Shown: piece after piece, positions 47,095 through 58,304 of the stretch
Position numbering within the stretch: the stretch's first letter is position 1
How the letters are laid out: every line of letters starts with the position of its first letter
Assembly: GCF_021018895.1 (NCBI RefSeq)
Contig: NC_079365.1
Coordinates: 20,696,001-20,760,000 of the forward strand
From: Seriola aureovittata
Lineage: Eukaryota > Chordata > Actinopteri > Carangiformes > Carangidae
Reading direction: 5' to 3'
Length of the DNA stretch: 64,000 nt
Position numbers and translations under genes: made by a program
The notes under the pieces: generated by a model
What the model saw: only the letters and a program-made list of their open reading frames with translations
Database searches by the model: none
Told to the model about the DNA's origin: nothing

Positions 47095-47120
47095 TCAGGT
47101 TGTGATCCATCACAACCTGA
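47095..47120. repeat. Perfect 12-bp inverted repeat (palindromic site)
   Basis: TCAGGTTGTGAT, a CC spacer, then ATCACAACCTGA. Both arms match perfectly. A 2-nt spacer is too tight for a normal hairpin loop, so a two-fold symmetric protein-binding site is at least as likely. Each arm contains CAGGT, the core of ZEB-type E2-boxes. It lies in unique, GC-moderate sequence (46980-47160) with no repeat signature. Confidence 0.8.
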
Positions 47121-47619
47121 AAGGAGGGACACGAGATGAAGTTTTGACTCGTAATAAATCGTCCTCATCAGATAAATGACAACACTGGTCATTTGTTGCA
47201 ACACCTAAAACAACCTGTGTCATGACTTTTCTTTTTGAATAAGCGACCAAAGTGGTTTGACACTGCTTTACAAAAATGTCCAACTTTGACAGCAGAGACT
47301 GTAGAAAATGAACTTTCTACCTGAACTTTTAAGCCAACATGGCCAAGTAGTCCTTAAATGGAGATTTGAACATTGATCAGTCCATGACAACTGGACAAAC
47401 TCCCTCTGCTGAAGCTTGGGGTACGAATGAAACCAGCAGAACATTTTTCAGATTGCTCTTTCATCTTAACCAGTATAACTAGTTCTTTTTACCATGACCA
47501 CAACATTTCCTTTACCTTAACTAAACAGTTGAGTTCATACACCTAACTAAACCTTAACCATTAGCAGCACATTAGAGAACACTCATACAAATGTTGTTTA
47601 AGGATTTATTGGTTTTACT
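47121..47619. other. Intron-like non-coding stretch
   Basis: No exon or repeat could be supported. Confidence 0.45.
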
Positions 47620-47862
47620 TATTATTGCACAGTTATATAGTGTTTTTTTTCCAAAGCACTTACTCACACACACAGACACAGATGGCACTGAACTACTATG
47701 CAAGATGCTGGCCCGTCCATTGATCATGTAAACTGGGTGGGTCTGGCGTTCAGCGTGTTGGCGAAGGACACTTCGACATGTGGACAGGAGGAGCCGGGGA
47801 TCAAACCACCGACCCTGTGATTAGTGAACAACCCGCTCTACCTCCTGAGCCACAGCTGCCCG
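47620..47862 (-). mobile_element. tRNA-derived SINE
   Basis: On the minus strand the head reads GGCAGCTGTGGCTCAGGAGG and continues with GTAGAGCGGGTTG. An A-box (TGGCTCAGGAGG, complement of about 47841-47852) is followed by a B-box (GGTTTGATCCC, complement of 47797-47807) at tRNA-like spacing. The body contains 'aaggacacttcgacatgtg' (plus strand) and ends, on the plus-strand left side, in 'tatatagtgttttttttcca'. This layout matches a teleost tRNA-derived SINE family I remember. It would be transcribed by RNA polymerase III and moved by a LINE. Point changes in the B-box suggest it is inactive. Confidence 0.7.
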
Positions 47863-47989
47863 TTGTGTATATGATCAGAAGTAGGAGGGATGGGGGAGTG
47901 GTGCTCAGTTGAAATTCAAAATAGAGCACCATTTACACCGCAATCTAATCTAAGGCTATCCTCGTGGTTCACTGATTCGTCCAGGGTCA

Positions 47990-48385
47990 GACTCAAGTCA
48001 AGTCAACTTTATTGGTAGACGCATTTAAACACAGCTGTACAGCTGCACAAAGTGCTGTACATAGGACAATTAAGGTAATTAAAAGCAACCAAATTTAATG
48101 TATAAAAAAAGGAAAACATAAGTAAAACATAGTAAATGTAATATAAGAAAAAACATAAAAGGGGATTTGCTCTTCACTGTTTTCTTCAGTTATGAACATG
48201 ACAACGGACTAAATGGTTAACAAGCTAAAAAGTCTTTAGCCTAGATTTAAAAGTAGAGATGGAGGGAGCACATCTGATTTCTAATGTCAACTGGTTCCAT
48301 AATTTTTGAGCAACAACTGCAAAGGCTCTGTCACCTTTCAGTTTTAGTCACGATCGTGGGACATACGAATTGGGGAAGGTCTAAA
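47990..48385 (+). repeat. Teleost dispersed repeat ('AAGTGCTGTACA' family)
   Basis: Starts 'actcaagtcaagtcaacttt', followed by 'gcacaaagtgctgtacatag', A-rich sequence, 'aaaagtctttagcctagatt', 'taaaagtagagatggaggga' and 'ggctctgtcacctttcagtt'. The order matches a long fish repeat that I believe to be the 3' part of a non-LTR retrotransposon. It lies about 130 bp right of a SINE. No coding region is visible. Confidence 0.5.
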
Positions 48386-50269
48386 TACAAAGGATCACAA
48401 TAGTCCAGTGGAGTTGTGGTTAAGGCGTGGATTCTCATGGAAGGACAGAATCAGTTTAATTCTCAGTGAATGTTTTCAAGATTATCATATCATGACAAAG
48501 AGCTCGTGAGATTAATCAACAAGAACTCAACAATTTTGAATCAAAACTGGTGGATGACTAATTTAAGATTTATGATGCAAATTCTGACTCTAGCCTTACT
48601 AAAAAAAATGAGCTGAGACTGCAGTCCCCGTCATTCTGAGAAACAGTTGGATCACCACGTACACATGCATTTCTGTGTATCATGGTCTGAAAACCACAGA
48701 TGGAACCAGTTTCCTGAAGCCTCAGTTCACTTTGCTCACCAGATGTCACCCTCCCCTTGGCAAACACTTGGACCAGGCCCCAAAGTTGCATGTAGCGACA
48801 TGACCAGTCAGTGACAGTGACATAATGTGGCACCTAGAGAGAGAATGAGGGTTAGGGAGTGATAGACAGAGCGACAGACGGACAGCAAGAGTCTGGCCAT
48901 CTCACTGCAGAGGGCTGTGTTCGGTATGTTCATCTGAGGAGAAGTGTGAACAGTGTAATGCAGCATAAACAAAGAGGGCACCAGCAGAACAGCGTAATCC
49001 CTGAAGGGACAACCAGGGAATGCTGATCGTACTCTTCCTCCTATCCTTATGACTTTGGGCAGCAGAGTTGGCAACAGTGTAACCTCAAACTCTCAGTGCG
49101 TCTCTGCTTGAGAAATATGAAATGTGTTGCATGAGTAAATGTATGAAGTTCAACTAACTGCAGGTCAGGCAGTGAAAAAAGCAGCAGCTTCAGTGAATCA
49201 AGTTCATTTGGGAGCTCTGTGATCCAGGTGACCCATCCTGTACTCACTACGCTGTTTATTTCATCCTCTTTTGTGTAGCAAACCTTTCAGTTATAAACAC
49301 AATGCCCTATTTTTTATGTTAACTGAATTTGACACTTGAAGTTGAAATAAAATTGTGTGGGTTTTTTTATTCCACAGGATACGTCTGTTCTGCAAATTAC
49401 ATCTTGTGCTAAAAGGGAGCTATGTGTATTTTATAATTTTGGTTTCATAACAATTTCCCCAGTCTGTTTAGCGAGAATTCTGTTGTTTGTTTGTTTGTCA
49501 ACATAAACAGAAGTGATTTGCCAATAACCAAACACATAATTTCACTGGAAACACATTTGCAGAAAGAAGCGGTCCTCGCTGACAGCGACACTGTGAGTAA
49601 CTGTTGAGCCCAAGTGATTTATTTACTTCTTTAATGAATAGCCACGTTTCAGTCAAGTGACCTCCGTCAGACATTTCACATGACAAATAAGAACAAGAGT
49701 GCATGTACAGTGCACGCACAGTATATATAGTTCATTCTCAGAAAGACCAACAACCAGTCCCAGAAATCAAGCAATCAAAAATACACAGACAGAAAGGTTA
49801 AAGCTCCATTTCATGAATTAATGAAACACACCCAAAACAATGGAAAGAAAAAAAACGCAAACACTGATAAACCCAACACGAAGAGAGTCAGATTGTGAAC
49901 TATAATTCAGATTAGTTTTCTCGCTAATAATCTTCTAATCCTCCTTACAAGCATGTTACACCTTGGCTTGCTGAACACGCTGTCGAACAAACATACACCA
50001 TGGGGGAAAATGCCTTGATAATTAGTTTGCAGGCGTTATTCAGATGTAGCACTTTTAGCAGTTTAAACGCTCACCTGTACATATTAAGATTTAGATGCTA
50101 AATGATGTTTTCCTTATTCTTCAGTACCCAACAAAACTTTTGTCAGTCCACAGCTTGCTAGTCTTCCTGGGGTCTATATATCGTCCTGTCACTATTAAAA
50201 ACATACATTTTAAAATCACTTAGATATTGATTTTTGACTCCAAAAGGGAACGACCATGGTGATTGCACC
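48386..50269. other. Intron-like non-coding stretch
   Basis: No exon, RNA gene or well-defined repeat. Short frames on the minus strand between 48570 and 49247 overlap each other without family resemblance. Confidence 0.5.
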
Positions 50270-50320
50270 ACTGTGCCAAAGTACAGCCTCTCAGAGCTGC
50301 TGGCGCGGCTGTAGTCTCAG
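50270..50320 (-). repeat. Dispersed repeat family A, copy 5 (short end fragment)
   Basis: The plus strand reads 'gccaaagtacagcctctcag' and 'agctgctggcgcggctgtag', matching the end of copy 4 ('gcacagcctcacagagctgc', 'tagtacgactgtagactc'). Confidence 0.5.
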
Positions 50321-50699
50321 ACTTGTTTAGTTTTCCCTTCTGTCTTTCACCACTTCCACCCTTCACCTCCTCTGCTCTTCTTCGGTTGCCCCAACTCTTC
50401 TTGTTTTTCTAGGTATATTCGTTTCCTTTATATTTTTTTTTCTCTGTCACTCTCTGTGGTTGGGTGTTTTCTTGTAGTCGAGATAAGGAGGCCAGTGTGA
50501 TCTCATGTCTTGCTACATCAGACAGCAGAGTATTGGGAGGCCAGCATCGTGTCCTGTTGGCCTGCTGGGCCACATCAATCAAACACATGCCCACACACAA
50601 GGACAGAAAGAAAAAGATTAAAAAGATATCTGTGAATGATTGAGTCCCCTTGCTGCCTTGTAAAATAGAACTGCCAAGAGGTTAAAAAAAACATACTAT

Positions 50700-50700
<1 letters not shown>
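50321..50700. other. Intron-like non-coding stretch
   Basis: Pyrimidine-rich in its left third (about 50335-50450); nothing else identifiable. Confidence 0.5.

Positions 50701-50742
<42 letters not shown>
50701..50742 (+). repeat. (GT)8-(AT)13 compound microsatellite
   Basis: Eight GT units pass directly into about thirteen AT units. Confidence 0.97.
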
Positions 50743-50746
<4 letters not shown>

Positions 50747-51412
50747 GTGCAGTAGTCTGGTATCAAAAATCCCCATGTAGACCTTGAATGAGTAAACCCT
50801 CAGTTCGAGAGCGACACACACCCAGAATTTATGGTGTAGTTTACTAGCTGAACATCACTCTTGTGATCGACTTGAGGACTTAACCTTAGAGTAATATCAA
50901 AAAACGATGTGTCCACAAATTTTGTTCCTACGCAGTTGTGTGCCTCAAGGTTTATTACAGTTTACAAAATCTCATCAGGCCCTAGCTGTTGGTATCTAAC
51001 TGGATGTGCATTATTTGGAGATTGCCACATCTACTAAATAGAGATTAAAATGAGATTTACAAATGAATGTTTTTGATGAATGTTTTTTGTAATTTTCTCT
51101 GATGTTTAATCCACAGTCCACAGGCCCGCTGTGTCACCCATATCAATTCTGTAATTCACATTCCTCCCCCACCTTTTTTTTTTTTGCATTTTTATACGAG
51201 GTACACTACCTGCTCCAGTTATTATCTTTTACAGGACATAGATTACAAAAGGCTTTGAAATTTAATGTGTGTTTTTAAACAGCGTTTGTATTTTAGACCA
51301 CATTAATATTTTTTCACCCCTCCTACCTATAACAAAGCTGGTGTCTTTATGCACATTGCCTCCACAATGATTTCTATTTTGGTTAGAATTGATTTTCATG
51401 TGTGATAACAAA
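50743..51412. other. Intron-like non-coding stretch
   Basis: AT-rich sequence without identifiable features apart from a T run near 51174-51185. Confidence 0.5.
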
Positions 51413-51610
51413 TGTTCTTTGTTGAGATATCATCCCACCCTCCCATTTTCATTTACCTCGTCTGATGTAGCAAAGATTAGATTCTGTTGCCAAATGATTT
51501 AGTTAATGATTTCATTCTTGTTCTTTATTGAGATATCAAATCCCAGTGTCTCCTTCCCATTCACATTTCCAGTGTTGCAGACATTACATTCTGTTGCCAA
51601 ATAATTTCAT
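51413..51610 (+). repeat. Diverged tandem duplication, two units of about 107 bp
   Basis: Unit 1 starts TGTTCTTTGTTGAGATATC (51413) and contains ATTCTGTTGCCAAATGATTT (51481). Unit 2 starts TGTTCTTTATTGAGATATC (51519) and contains ATTCTGTTGCCAAATAATTT (51588). Both landmarks are offset by 106-107 bp. The interiors are much more diverged than these two blocks. Confidence 0.75.
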
Positions 51611-52649
51611 ACTTATTTTATAGATCAGACTGAATGTCATGTCAGATAAAGACATGTCAATCCTTTAATCCTCAGATGTTTTTTTTTTCATATTTACATG
51701 CAATAGTGCTACATGTACATGTGCTACACAGCTGCTTGAAAATTATATTTTCTTCTTTTGATTTTGAGGCATCAGAAAAAGCTGGACAAATATTTGGCAG
51801 ACAATAGAATGGCATAACTCTAAAATTCAGTGTATGCAAAATAAGCAGTGCAAATCCTTCATTAAGCCAGTGAAGTGGATTTGATGTTTTAGATAAGGAT
51901 AAGACGTGAGAATGTGTCTGTGTGTGGAAACACTAGAATAGTTAGAAATCATCAATGATGATGTACAACATCCATAATTGAGTTTTTAAAGCTCTGACGC
52001 TAAGATATTAAATGAACGTGTTCTTGAGGGACTGTGAAATTTCATAAATCTAAATTAGTACTTGCATACTTTTGAGCTACATGTGTTAATTAATTAATTT
52101 TTTTAAGCGATGTTAAATATTTAATATTGACCTGTTATATTTAGGCTTCATAAATATGGAATATGGTTACTGTTAAAATCCAATAATCAAATCAAAACCT
52201 CATCACAGCTATCTGTAAAATCTTTCATACTTTAATGTGTGATTAAATTATTGATTTTTCAATCATTTTTATTGTATTACAAGCTCACCAAGATGTCCTC
52301 TGTAAGACTGTAAAATTAGCTCGTCATCACATGTGGTTTCACTAATATTCTGCAGTGACCAGTTTATCTGACAGATTCATCTGTGGTATGTGTCGTTAAT
52401 TTAAATTCAGTCTTGCTCTTTTTTTCTCACATAGTGTTATTGATGACTTGGGCCCTCTGAAGGAGTCGCCGTAGAATAAGGCTTTTGTTTTTTTTGTCAG
52501 ATATACTATGTTCAGGCAAATAGTGTATAATGTTTAGGTTAGATGTAGGATAAATTTGAACTTAGTCACTAGCATTTTTAGCTCATTTAGCGTAATCATT
52601 TTCTTTGTCCACTGTATTTTATGGGTGTTTTTTCTATTTAAAATGCAAA
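51611..52649. other. Intron-like non-coding stretch
   Basis: Very AT-rich, with no exon, RNA gene or definable repeat. Confidence 0.5.
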
Positions 52650-53165
52650 ATAAAGTGCGTCACAGATGAAGCATAGCCGCATACCCTTCACCATAGCCCA
52701 CGGCGCAGCCTGACACACTCCTCCCTAGAAATGTAACTACACGTTGCAGCGACACAGACGGCAACTGTGATTCAACTGTGGTCAGCTCGGCAGTATCTCT
52801 CTTCCAGAAAAACAATTCTAGAAATCTTGCGCTACTTCTGCCTCGATCAGTTCAGTACTTTTACGCACTGACATCCCCCGACATCTTCTCTCTTTTCTGC
52901 ATTGCGGTAATTTCAGTAAAAGTAAGTGTTCAACACTTATTAGCTTCGACTCCAACATTATCCGCTCAGTTTCAGTCACCGTTGTTTGAAGTACACACAC
53001 ACAGAGTGGCACAGGATCCCCACTGCCAACTAGCGTTATCGCAGTGTAATTGCAGAGCGACGCAGACACACCAGCACACAAGTATAAATGTTCACAACGG
53101 CGTAGGCCACTTGCGTATGATCTGCGTCAATCCTATGCAGAAGTATGAACCAGGCTTTAATGTGT
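52650..53165 (+). mobile_element. Probable non-autonomous DNA transposon (MITE-like), CpG-bearing
   Basis: The block stands out by CpG and GC content from its AT-rich surroundings. It contains 'tcctccctagaaatgtaact', 'tgacatcccccgacatcttc', 'ttgcagagcgacgcagacac' and the right end 'gaagtatgaaccaggcttta'. I remember this order from a teleost DNA-transposon-type repeat. The left end, near 'aaagtgcgtcacagatgaag', is only loosely complementary to the right end, so the limits are approximate. The 140-codon open frame across it (52778-53200) is therefore probably not a gene. Confidence 0.5.
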
Positions 53166-53844
53166 TACTATGCAACAGCGGAGGACCACATAACCAATGA
53201 TATAACAGATTTCTTGTACAGCTTTAGTACTTGGACTTATTTGTGCATTTACTGTATGCTGTTATTTAAAACAGCTCAGAAGAGCAATTTATTTTGTAGA
53301 ATTCTCCGAACGCTATTTTAGGATGATCAGTGCAGCAGCTTGTACACACAGTAGTGTGCGTTTAGTTTTGGCTACACTTTTATAGTACATCAACTTGGTG
53401 TGGATTTGTAATAATACTGGCACTATCAAAACGGCTCAGTTTCAGTTTTAGTTTTCAATTACCAGCTAATTGGGATAGTCCACAGGGTCTGTTAACAGCT
53501 TTACCAAGACCACAAACAAATGTGTAAATAAAGAGTGAGCTGCTCGCTGTATTGACTTGAGGGTGTATTGGCAAAACCAACAGAGTGTGTTTAGAGTGTT
53601 GTGTTTGCGGGTTAATTGCCCCATTGAGACCAAGCCAACTGTAATGAGATGATCTGAGAAGCCCTGTCGTCCTTCTGAGTTGTTCTGAGACAGCTGAAAA
53701 GCGTGATAGTTGAGACTTGTGCAAGAAAAGTCGATGTCTACACTGTGGAAAAGACACGACTATAAGACAAGAAAATGATTTGTATACTTTGAGTTAAGCA
53801 ACATGGTTTTCATTTCTCATTTCACTTGTCTAGTTTTTTGTCAA
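53166..53844. other. Intron-like non-coding stretch
   Basis: No exon supported. The 100-codon minus frame at 53455-53757 has no recognisable domain. Confidence 0.45.
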
Positions 53845-53980
53845 CATGTGGTTTACAATTCTGAGGTATTTATGCATCACTTGAGTATTTAATTTTATGC
53901 TACTTATATATATATTATAATAATATATATTTTTACTCCACTCCTTTTACCTGACAGCTGTTGTTACTGTAGTTACTACA
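53845..53980 (+). mobile_element. hAT-type MITE, left half (split by a Tc1 insertion)
   Basis: Carries the interior words of the CAGTGGTGGA family in order: 'acaattctgaggtatttatg', 'cacttgagtatttaatttta', 'tgctactta', 'tttttactccactcc' and 'cctgacagctgttgttactg'. It breaks at 53980 where the Tc1 terminus TACAGTG begins, and the family sequence resumes at about 55131. The outer left terminus is too decayed to mark. Confidence 0.65.
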
Positions 53981-55130
53981 TACAGTGTCTTAAGAAAGTA
54001 TTCAGATCTGTTTCATTGTGTTGTAGATTTAATTTTAAATGAATAAAATTGCCATTGTTGCCCATCAGTCTACACTCAATAACCCATAATGACAAAGTAA
54101 AAACATGTTTTTCAAAATGTTTGCTAATTTCTTTAAACTGAAATCTCTCAAAAAAAACAAAAAAACATTCAGACCCTTAAGTCAGCACTTTGTAGAAGCG
54201 CCCCTGGCAACAGTTACAGCTTCGACTCTTCTTGGGTACGTTTTTTCAAGTTTTGCACACCTGGATTTGGGCAGTTTATCCCATTCGTCCTGGCAGATCC
54301 TCTCAGATTCTGTCAGGTTCGATTGGAAGCGTCTGTGAACTGCCATCTTCAGGTCTCACCACAGATGTTCTGTGGGGTGTAAGTCTGGGCAGAGACTTGT
54401 CCTGAAGCCAACCCAGTGTTGTCTTGACTGTATGCTTCGGATCATTGTTGTGCAATTTTTGTCTCATCAGACCAGAGAATTTTTTTCCCCATGCTCTCAG
54501 AGCTGTTTTGCAAACTCCAAACATGCTGCCATAAACCTTTTACTCAAAGTGGCCTCTGTCTCCTCACTCCAACATAAAGGCCTGATTCATGCCGTGCTGC
54601 TGAACTGGTCTTCCTTCTGGTAATTTCTCCCAAGGTCTGTTAGAGTTACCATTGGGTTCTTGGTCACCTCCCTGTCCAAGGCCTTTCTTGTTCAGTTTGG
54701 CCGGACGTTGGGAACACTCAAAGCATTAGAATTTGTTCTCACAGAGGTCTACAGAGAGTCCTTAGACATAATGGCTTAGGTTTTGTCCTGACAGGCAGTG
54801 TGAATTGTGGGATCTTGTAAACACAGGTGTGTTCTTTTCTGAACTATGTCCAATCAATTCAGTTTTTCCAAAGGTGTACTCCAGTCAAGTTCTAGACACA
54901 GCTGGAAGATAAAAGCAAATAGGTTGCAACTGACCACGACTTGGAGTCCCTCAGTAAAAAAGAAAGTGAGAGAGCGAGAGTGATAGTTTTCACTTTTTGA
55001 TCTTTAATAAATTTGCAAAATAAATTCTAAAACATATTTGCACTTTGTGATTTTGGGTTATTGAGTGTAAATTCATTAGAAAAAAAATGCTGTTTTATCC
55101 ATTTAAGATTGACTCAGTGACACAGTAAAT
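53981..55130 (-). mobile_element. Decayed Tc1 transposon inserted into a hAT-type MITE
   Basis: Long inverted ends are visible. The left one has 'ctacactcaataacccataa' near 54071 and the reverse complement of the right one has 'ttacactcaataacccaaaa'; pairing extends over roughly 120 bp. The left terminus TACAGTGTCTTAAGAAAGTATT resembles the fish Tc1 consensus start, one base longer than quoted limits (core TACAGTGTCTTAAGAAAGTA). The minus strand encodes transposase pieces at 54303-54524, including FSGLMRQKLHN and NNDPKHTVKTTLGW, equivalent to the DNDPKHTAK block with the second catalytic Asp. At about 1.15 kb it is shorter than a full-length element of about 1.6 kb. Stops and deletions make it inactive. 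Confidence 0.8.
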
Positions 55131-55385
55131 TAGCCAACAGTACATAAAGTAACTAGCATTCGCTCAACCTTGGCTAGCTACAACACAAAAATGCTGCTTC
55201 CGTGTTAATGCACCAGTGATAATTATCCAAAACTTGGATATAATATGATGATATGGTAATAGAACTGGCCATTTTGCTATAGTGGATATTTTGCAAAAAA
55301 AAATGGACTTTTACTTGAAATTAAGTGTTTTTACAGAGTGGCATTGACACTTTTACTGAAAAGATTTGAATGCTAGAAGAATATG
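55131..55385 (+). mobile_element. hAT-type MITE, right half (split by a Tc1 insertion)
   Basis: Resumes the family with 'gccaacagtacataaagtaa', 'ggctagctacaacacaaaaa', 'tgctgcttccgtgttaatgc' and 'acttttactgaaaagatttg'. The right terminus is lost. It is collinear with the left half at 53845-53980, which shows that the Tc1 came later. Confidence 0.65.
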
Positions 55386-58044
55386 TCCCATCAAACAGTC
55401 TAGCCAACAGTTTTTGTTTTATTTGTTAAGAATGTTTGCATGGATAAACACCTCTAGGAATATGTAGACAAATATATTCAGGTTGTTTGATTTGGGTTAA
55501 CTGAGCTTTTAATAAATGACCATCCTTTCGTGTAATTTCCCCATGAAATATAATTTCTGAATTATATTTGTGACTGTACATAAATGTGACAGAGTTGCCA
55601 CAATGTTTGGTTTGTAGATCTTTACTCATCGTGAGACAAAATAATTGGCACACGAATGTTCACAATGTGACTCTTTCCCTTTTCCTGACGCGGTGCAGAA
55701 ATCAGACTGCTAGAAGTTAGTGTTTGTGTGGCTGAAAGCTTCTGAGTGCAAGAAGCATAATGTCATTACTGATTCAGTCAGCAGAGGGGGTTGTCAGGAA
55801 GGATGGAGGGAGTGGAAAAGTGGAGGTTGCAAAAAAATAAAAAATCCCAGCTAAAATTAAAAAATGCCACAAAATGAAATAAAGATGAGTGCTCCACTGA
55901 GCCACAGACTGAATATAAAAGACAATCCTGTGAAATATACATAGCGGGTAGGAGAGGTGAGCAGAATGCTAAGCTCCAAACTCTACCTGTAACCCACAAT
56001 ACCAGCCCTGATCCTGAGCCTGTTGATCATGGCAGAACATTTAGGGATCAAACCAGCCGCTGCAATCTGTCCAATGGGGCGGCTTCCTGTTCACCTAGGC
56101 AACAAGAGACAGGAAGACATAGAAAGGAAGAGACCATCTCCCCATATTTAATAAGATTTGGTGTTATTTTTCCCTGTCTGTAATGCCTTTATTATTGCAG
56201 ATTGGTTTAGCAGTGAAAGGTATTGATTGTGAGCCAGAGCCCCAACAGGGACTGAAGAGAAGGAAACAGAGATGCAGGGTGTGGAGCTTTTACTGGCAGG
56301 TGATTTGTATGTGCTTAAAAAAAAAACATGTTCTTTCCTTGTCATGTAAGGTGTGATTTTCCAGCACACTTTCCTCAAATGAGCAGGGTGCATTTATGTA
56401 TTTGAATAAATCAAAACAGGCATACTTACTAGTCACTGACAAACTACTTCAGGGAGATTTTTTTTTTTTTTTGTATTAAGATGTGCCATGAGGAGACAAT
56501 CTAACAGTAACAATAAGTGTACGCTGCATGTGGCAATGAATGCTAAAAAAACAGCCTGAGTAAAAAAAATACAAAAAAAAAAAAGTAATTTGTTTAAGTT
56601 AGTTGATTGGAGGATTAAAGTAAAGAGAGACAATGAATACAATACATGTTGCGTATCGATTTGGCAGTGTGGATCATGATACTCAATTCAGAGCTGTTCT
56701 GCTGCTCATTTAATCCCACTTAAACCCACATGTACTCCAGTAGGATATTTAATTGTTTTATTCTTTCCAGCAAAGCCCTGATCAAAAATAATTAATCGGA
56801 GTAAGAATAAAGCAAGAACGGGAAGACGTACGGACGTATGATGACCGAGTGATCGTGTTCGTGTGCTCCTATTCTTAGCCTTGCAGTGGGGAAGCAGGAC
56901 TAATGATGCTTCCTGACCTTAATGCCTAGCACTCAAGGTCAGCCCTCCACCGATGCATCGTGGGCAACGTGTCCTGGACCTCTGAGGAGCACTGCCAGAT
57001 TGAGTTTGTTGTTTGTTTTCTTTGACTTTGCCCCAGAAGAATTTATCACTGTTCTTCCCGAAAGAATAACAGATACAATCACAGAACAAGCAATTTATTC
57101 AGCACCGCAGCTCTGGGGGAACTACCAGCACTTATTCTGCAAGTTACACACCCGATTCTTCACCGTTCCTTCATGTTATGCACTGACTGACTTCACACTA
57201 TGGGGAAAATAATGTAAGAGTGACAAAGGATGCAGGATTTTCAAAGAGGCAGAGGCAGCTGTAATTTAACTACATGGCTAGCTTCACTAATAGTTTCTTT
57301 ACACCTGGTAGCATCATGAAAATTTAAAAACAGAGTCAAAAGTCTACCCCTATAGCAGTTGAAGGTAGTCTGTGTGAATGTAGAAGTTATTCTCTCTCAA
57401 AGCGCTAGTCTGAAATTAATTATAACACTGCCTTCTTACTGAAAAAAAAAAAACATTAATGTAACATCACAACCTCTGTCTGACCTTTTCCAGTCTGGAT
57501 GTCAAAGTGCTGTGTGGAGTAGCTAGTTAAATCCTGCAGAAATGACTTGCTAACTTATGATTAAAAATCATCAGACTAATTTCTTCCATCATAACCAGAA
57601 GAAATGCATCAATTGATAAACACTGGAAAGATACAATGCTGTAGAAGTGGAATGTCAGCCAGGAAAACAAGAGAGAATCAAGCCAGGAAGAGATTTTCAG
57701 CATGGCAGCTCACACGGAAAGCACAGAAAACAGAAAAGACATCTGCCTGTTAAAACTTGACAAAATTTCATTATAAAGTTTAAGCATATAGCTTGGCAAA
57801 CATGTTTAAAAAGAAAAAGCGTTTGCATTCATTATAGCATCGTGTGCAGTTCTATGGCGGCTTTCACTTACAACCAGGGGTTGTCTATAGTTTCATAGCA
57901 ACAAAACTGTAGTATGCAAATCATGCCTTATTTTTATTTGACATATTAATAAAAATTGTGTTTGTACACCAATCCTAGAGTGCTTCTCTCCTCTGTCTTC
58001 GTAGGAGGAGAATGTGCATAAAGAGACAAAGGGAAAAAAGATTT
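55386..58044. other. Intron-like non-coding stretch
   Basis: Homopolymer A/T runs occur near 56460, 56573 and 57441. A unique block at about 56740-56920, with 'aaaaataattaatcggagta', may be conserved non-coding DNA. No exon, RNA gene or definable repeat. Confidence 0.45.
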
Positions 58045-58065
58045 AAAAAAAAAAAAAAAAAAAAA
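58045..58065 (+). repeat. A21 homopolymer
   Basis: A pure A run followed by a GA-rich segment. It has no retroposon body that I recognise to its left. Confidence 0.9.
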
Positions 58066-58255
58066 GGAGAGAGAAGGAGAAGAGCAAAAGAATGACAAGC
58101 CAAAGCAGAGGAAGATGCAACTGGGAGGAAGGCTAAATGTTGACTAGAGGCAGGGGGAGGCAGCCTGTCTCACTTGCTTGGATCATTAATTTGTGTTCTA
58201 ATTAGCAGGAATGCCACAGTTGGAATGTGACGCATACGTAAGGACGCGGAGCGGC

Positions 58256-58304
58256 CGTGCGTGTGTGTGTGCGTGCGTGTGTGTGTATGCGTGCGTGTGT
58301 GTGT
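58256..58304 (+). repeat. Compound GT/GCGT alternating purine-pyrimidine tract
   Basis: About 49 bp of strictly alternating pyrimidine and purine made of TG, CG and one TA step. The interspersed CG steps make it a stronger Z-DNA candidate than a pure TG tract of the same length. Confidence 0.9.

Noticed and set aside
47797..47862. Possible tRNA gene on the minus strand
   Set aside because: The A and B boxes are present, but the sequence does not form a tRNA with paired acceptor ends and continues into a SINE body.
52778..53200. 140-codon plus-strand frame
   Set aside because: It lies within a CpG-bearing block that looks like a non-autonomous DNA transposon, so it is unlikely to be a gene.
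54303..54524. 73-codon minus-strand frame
   Set aside because: Not a host gene: it is the DDE-region remnant of the Tc1 transposase and is covered by the 53981-55130 element.
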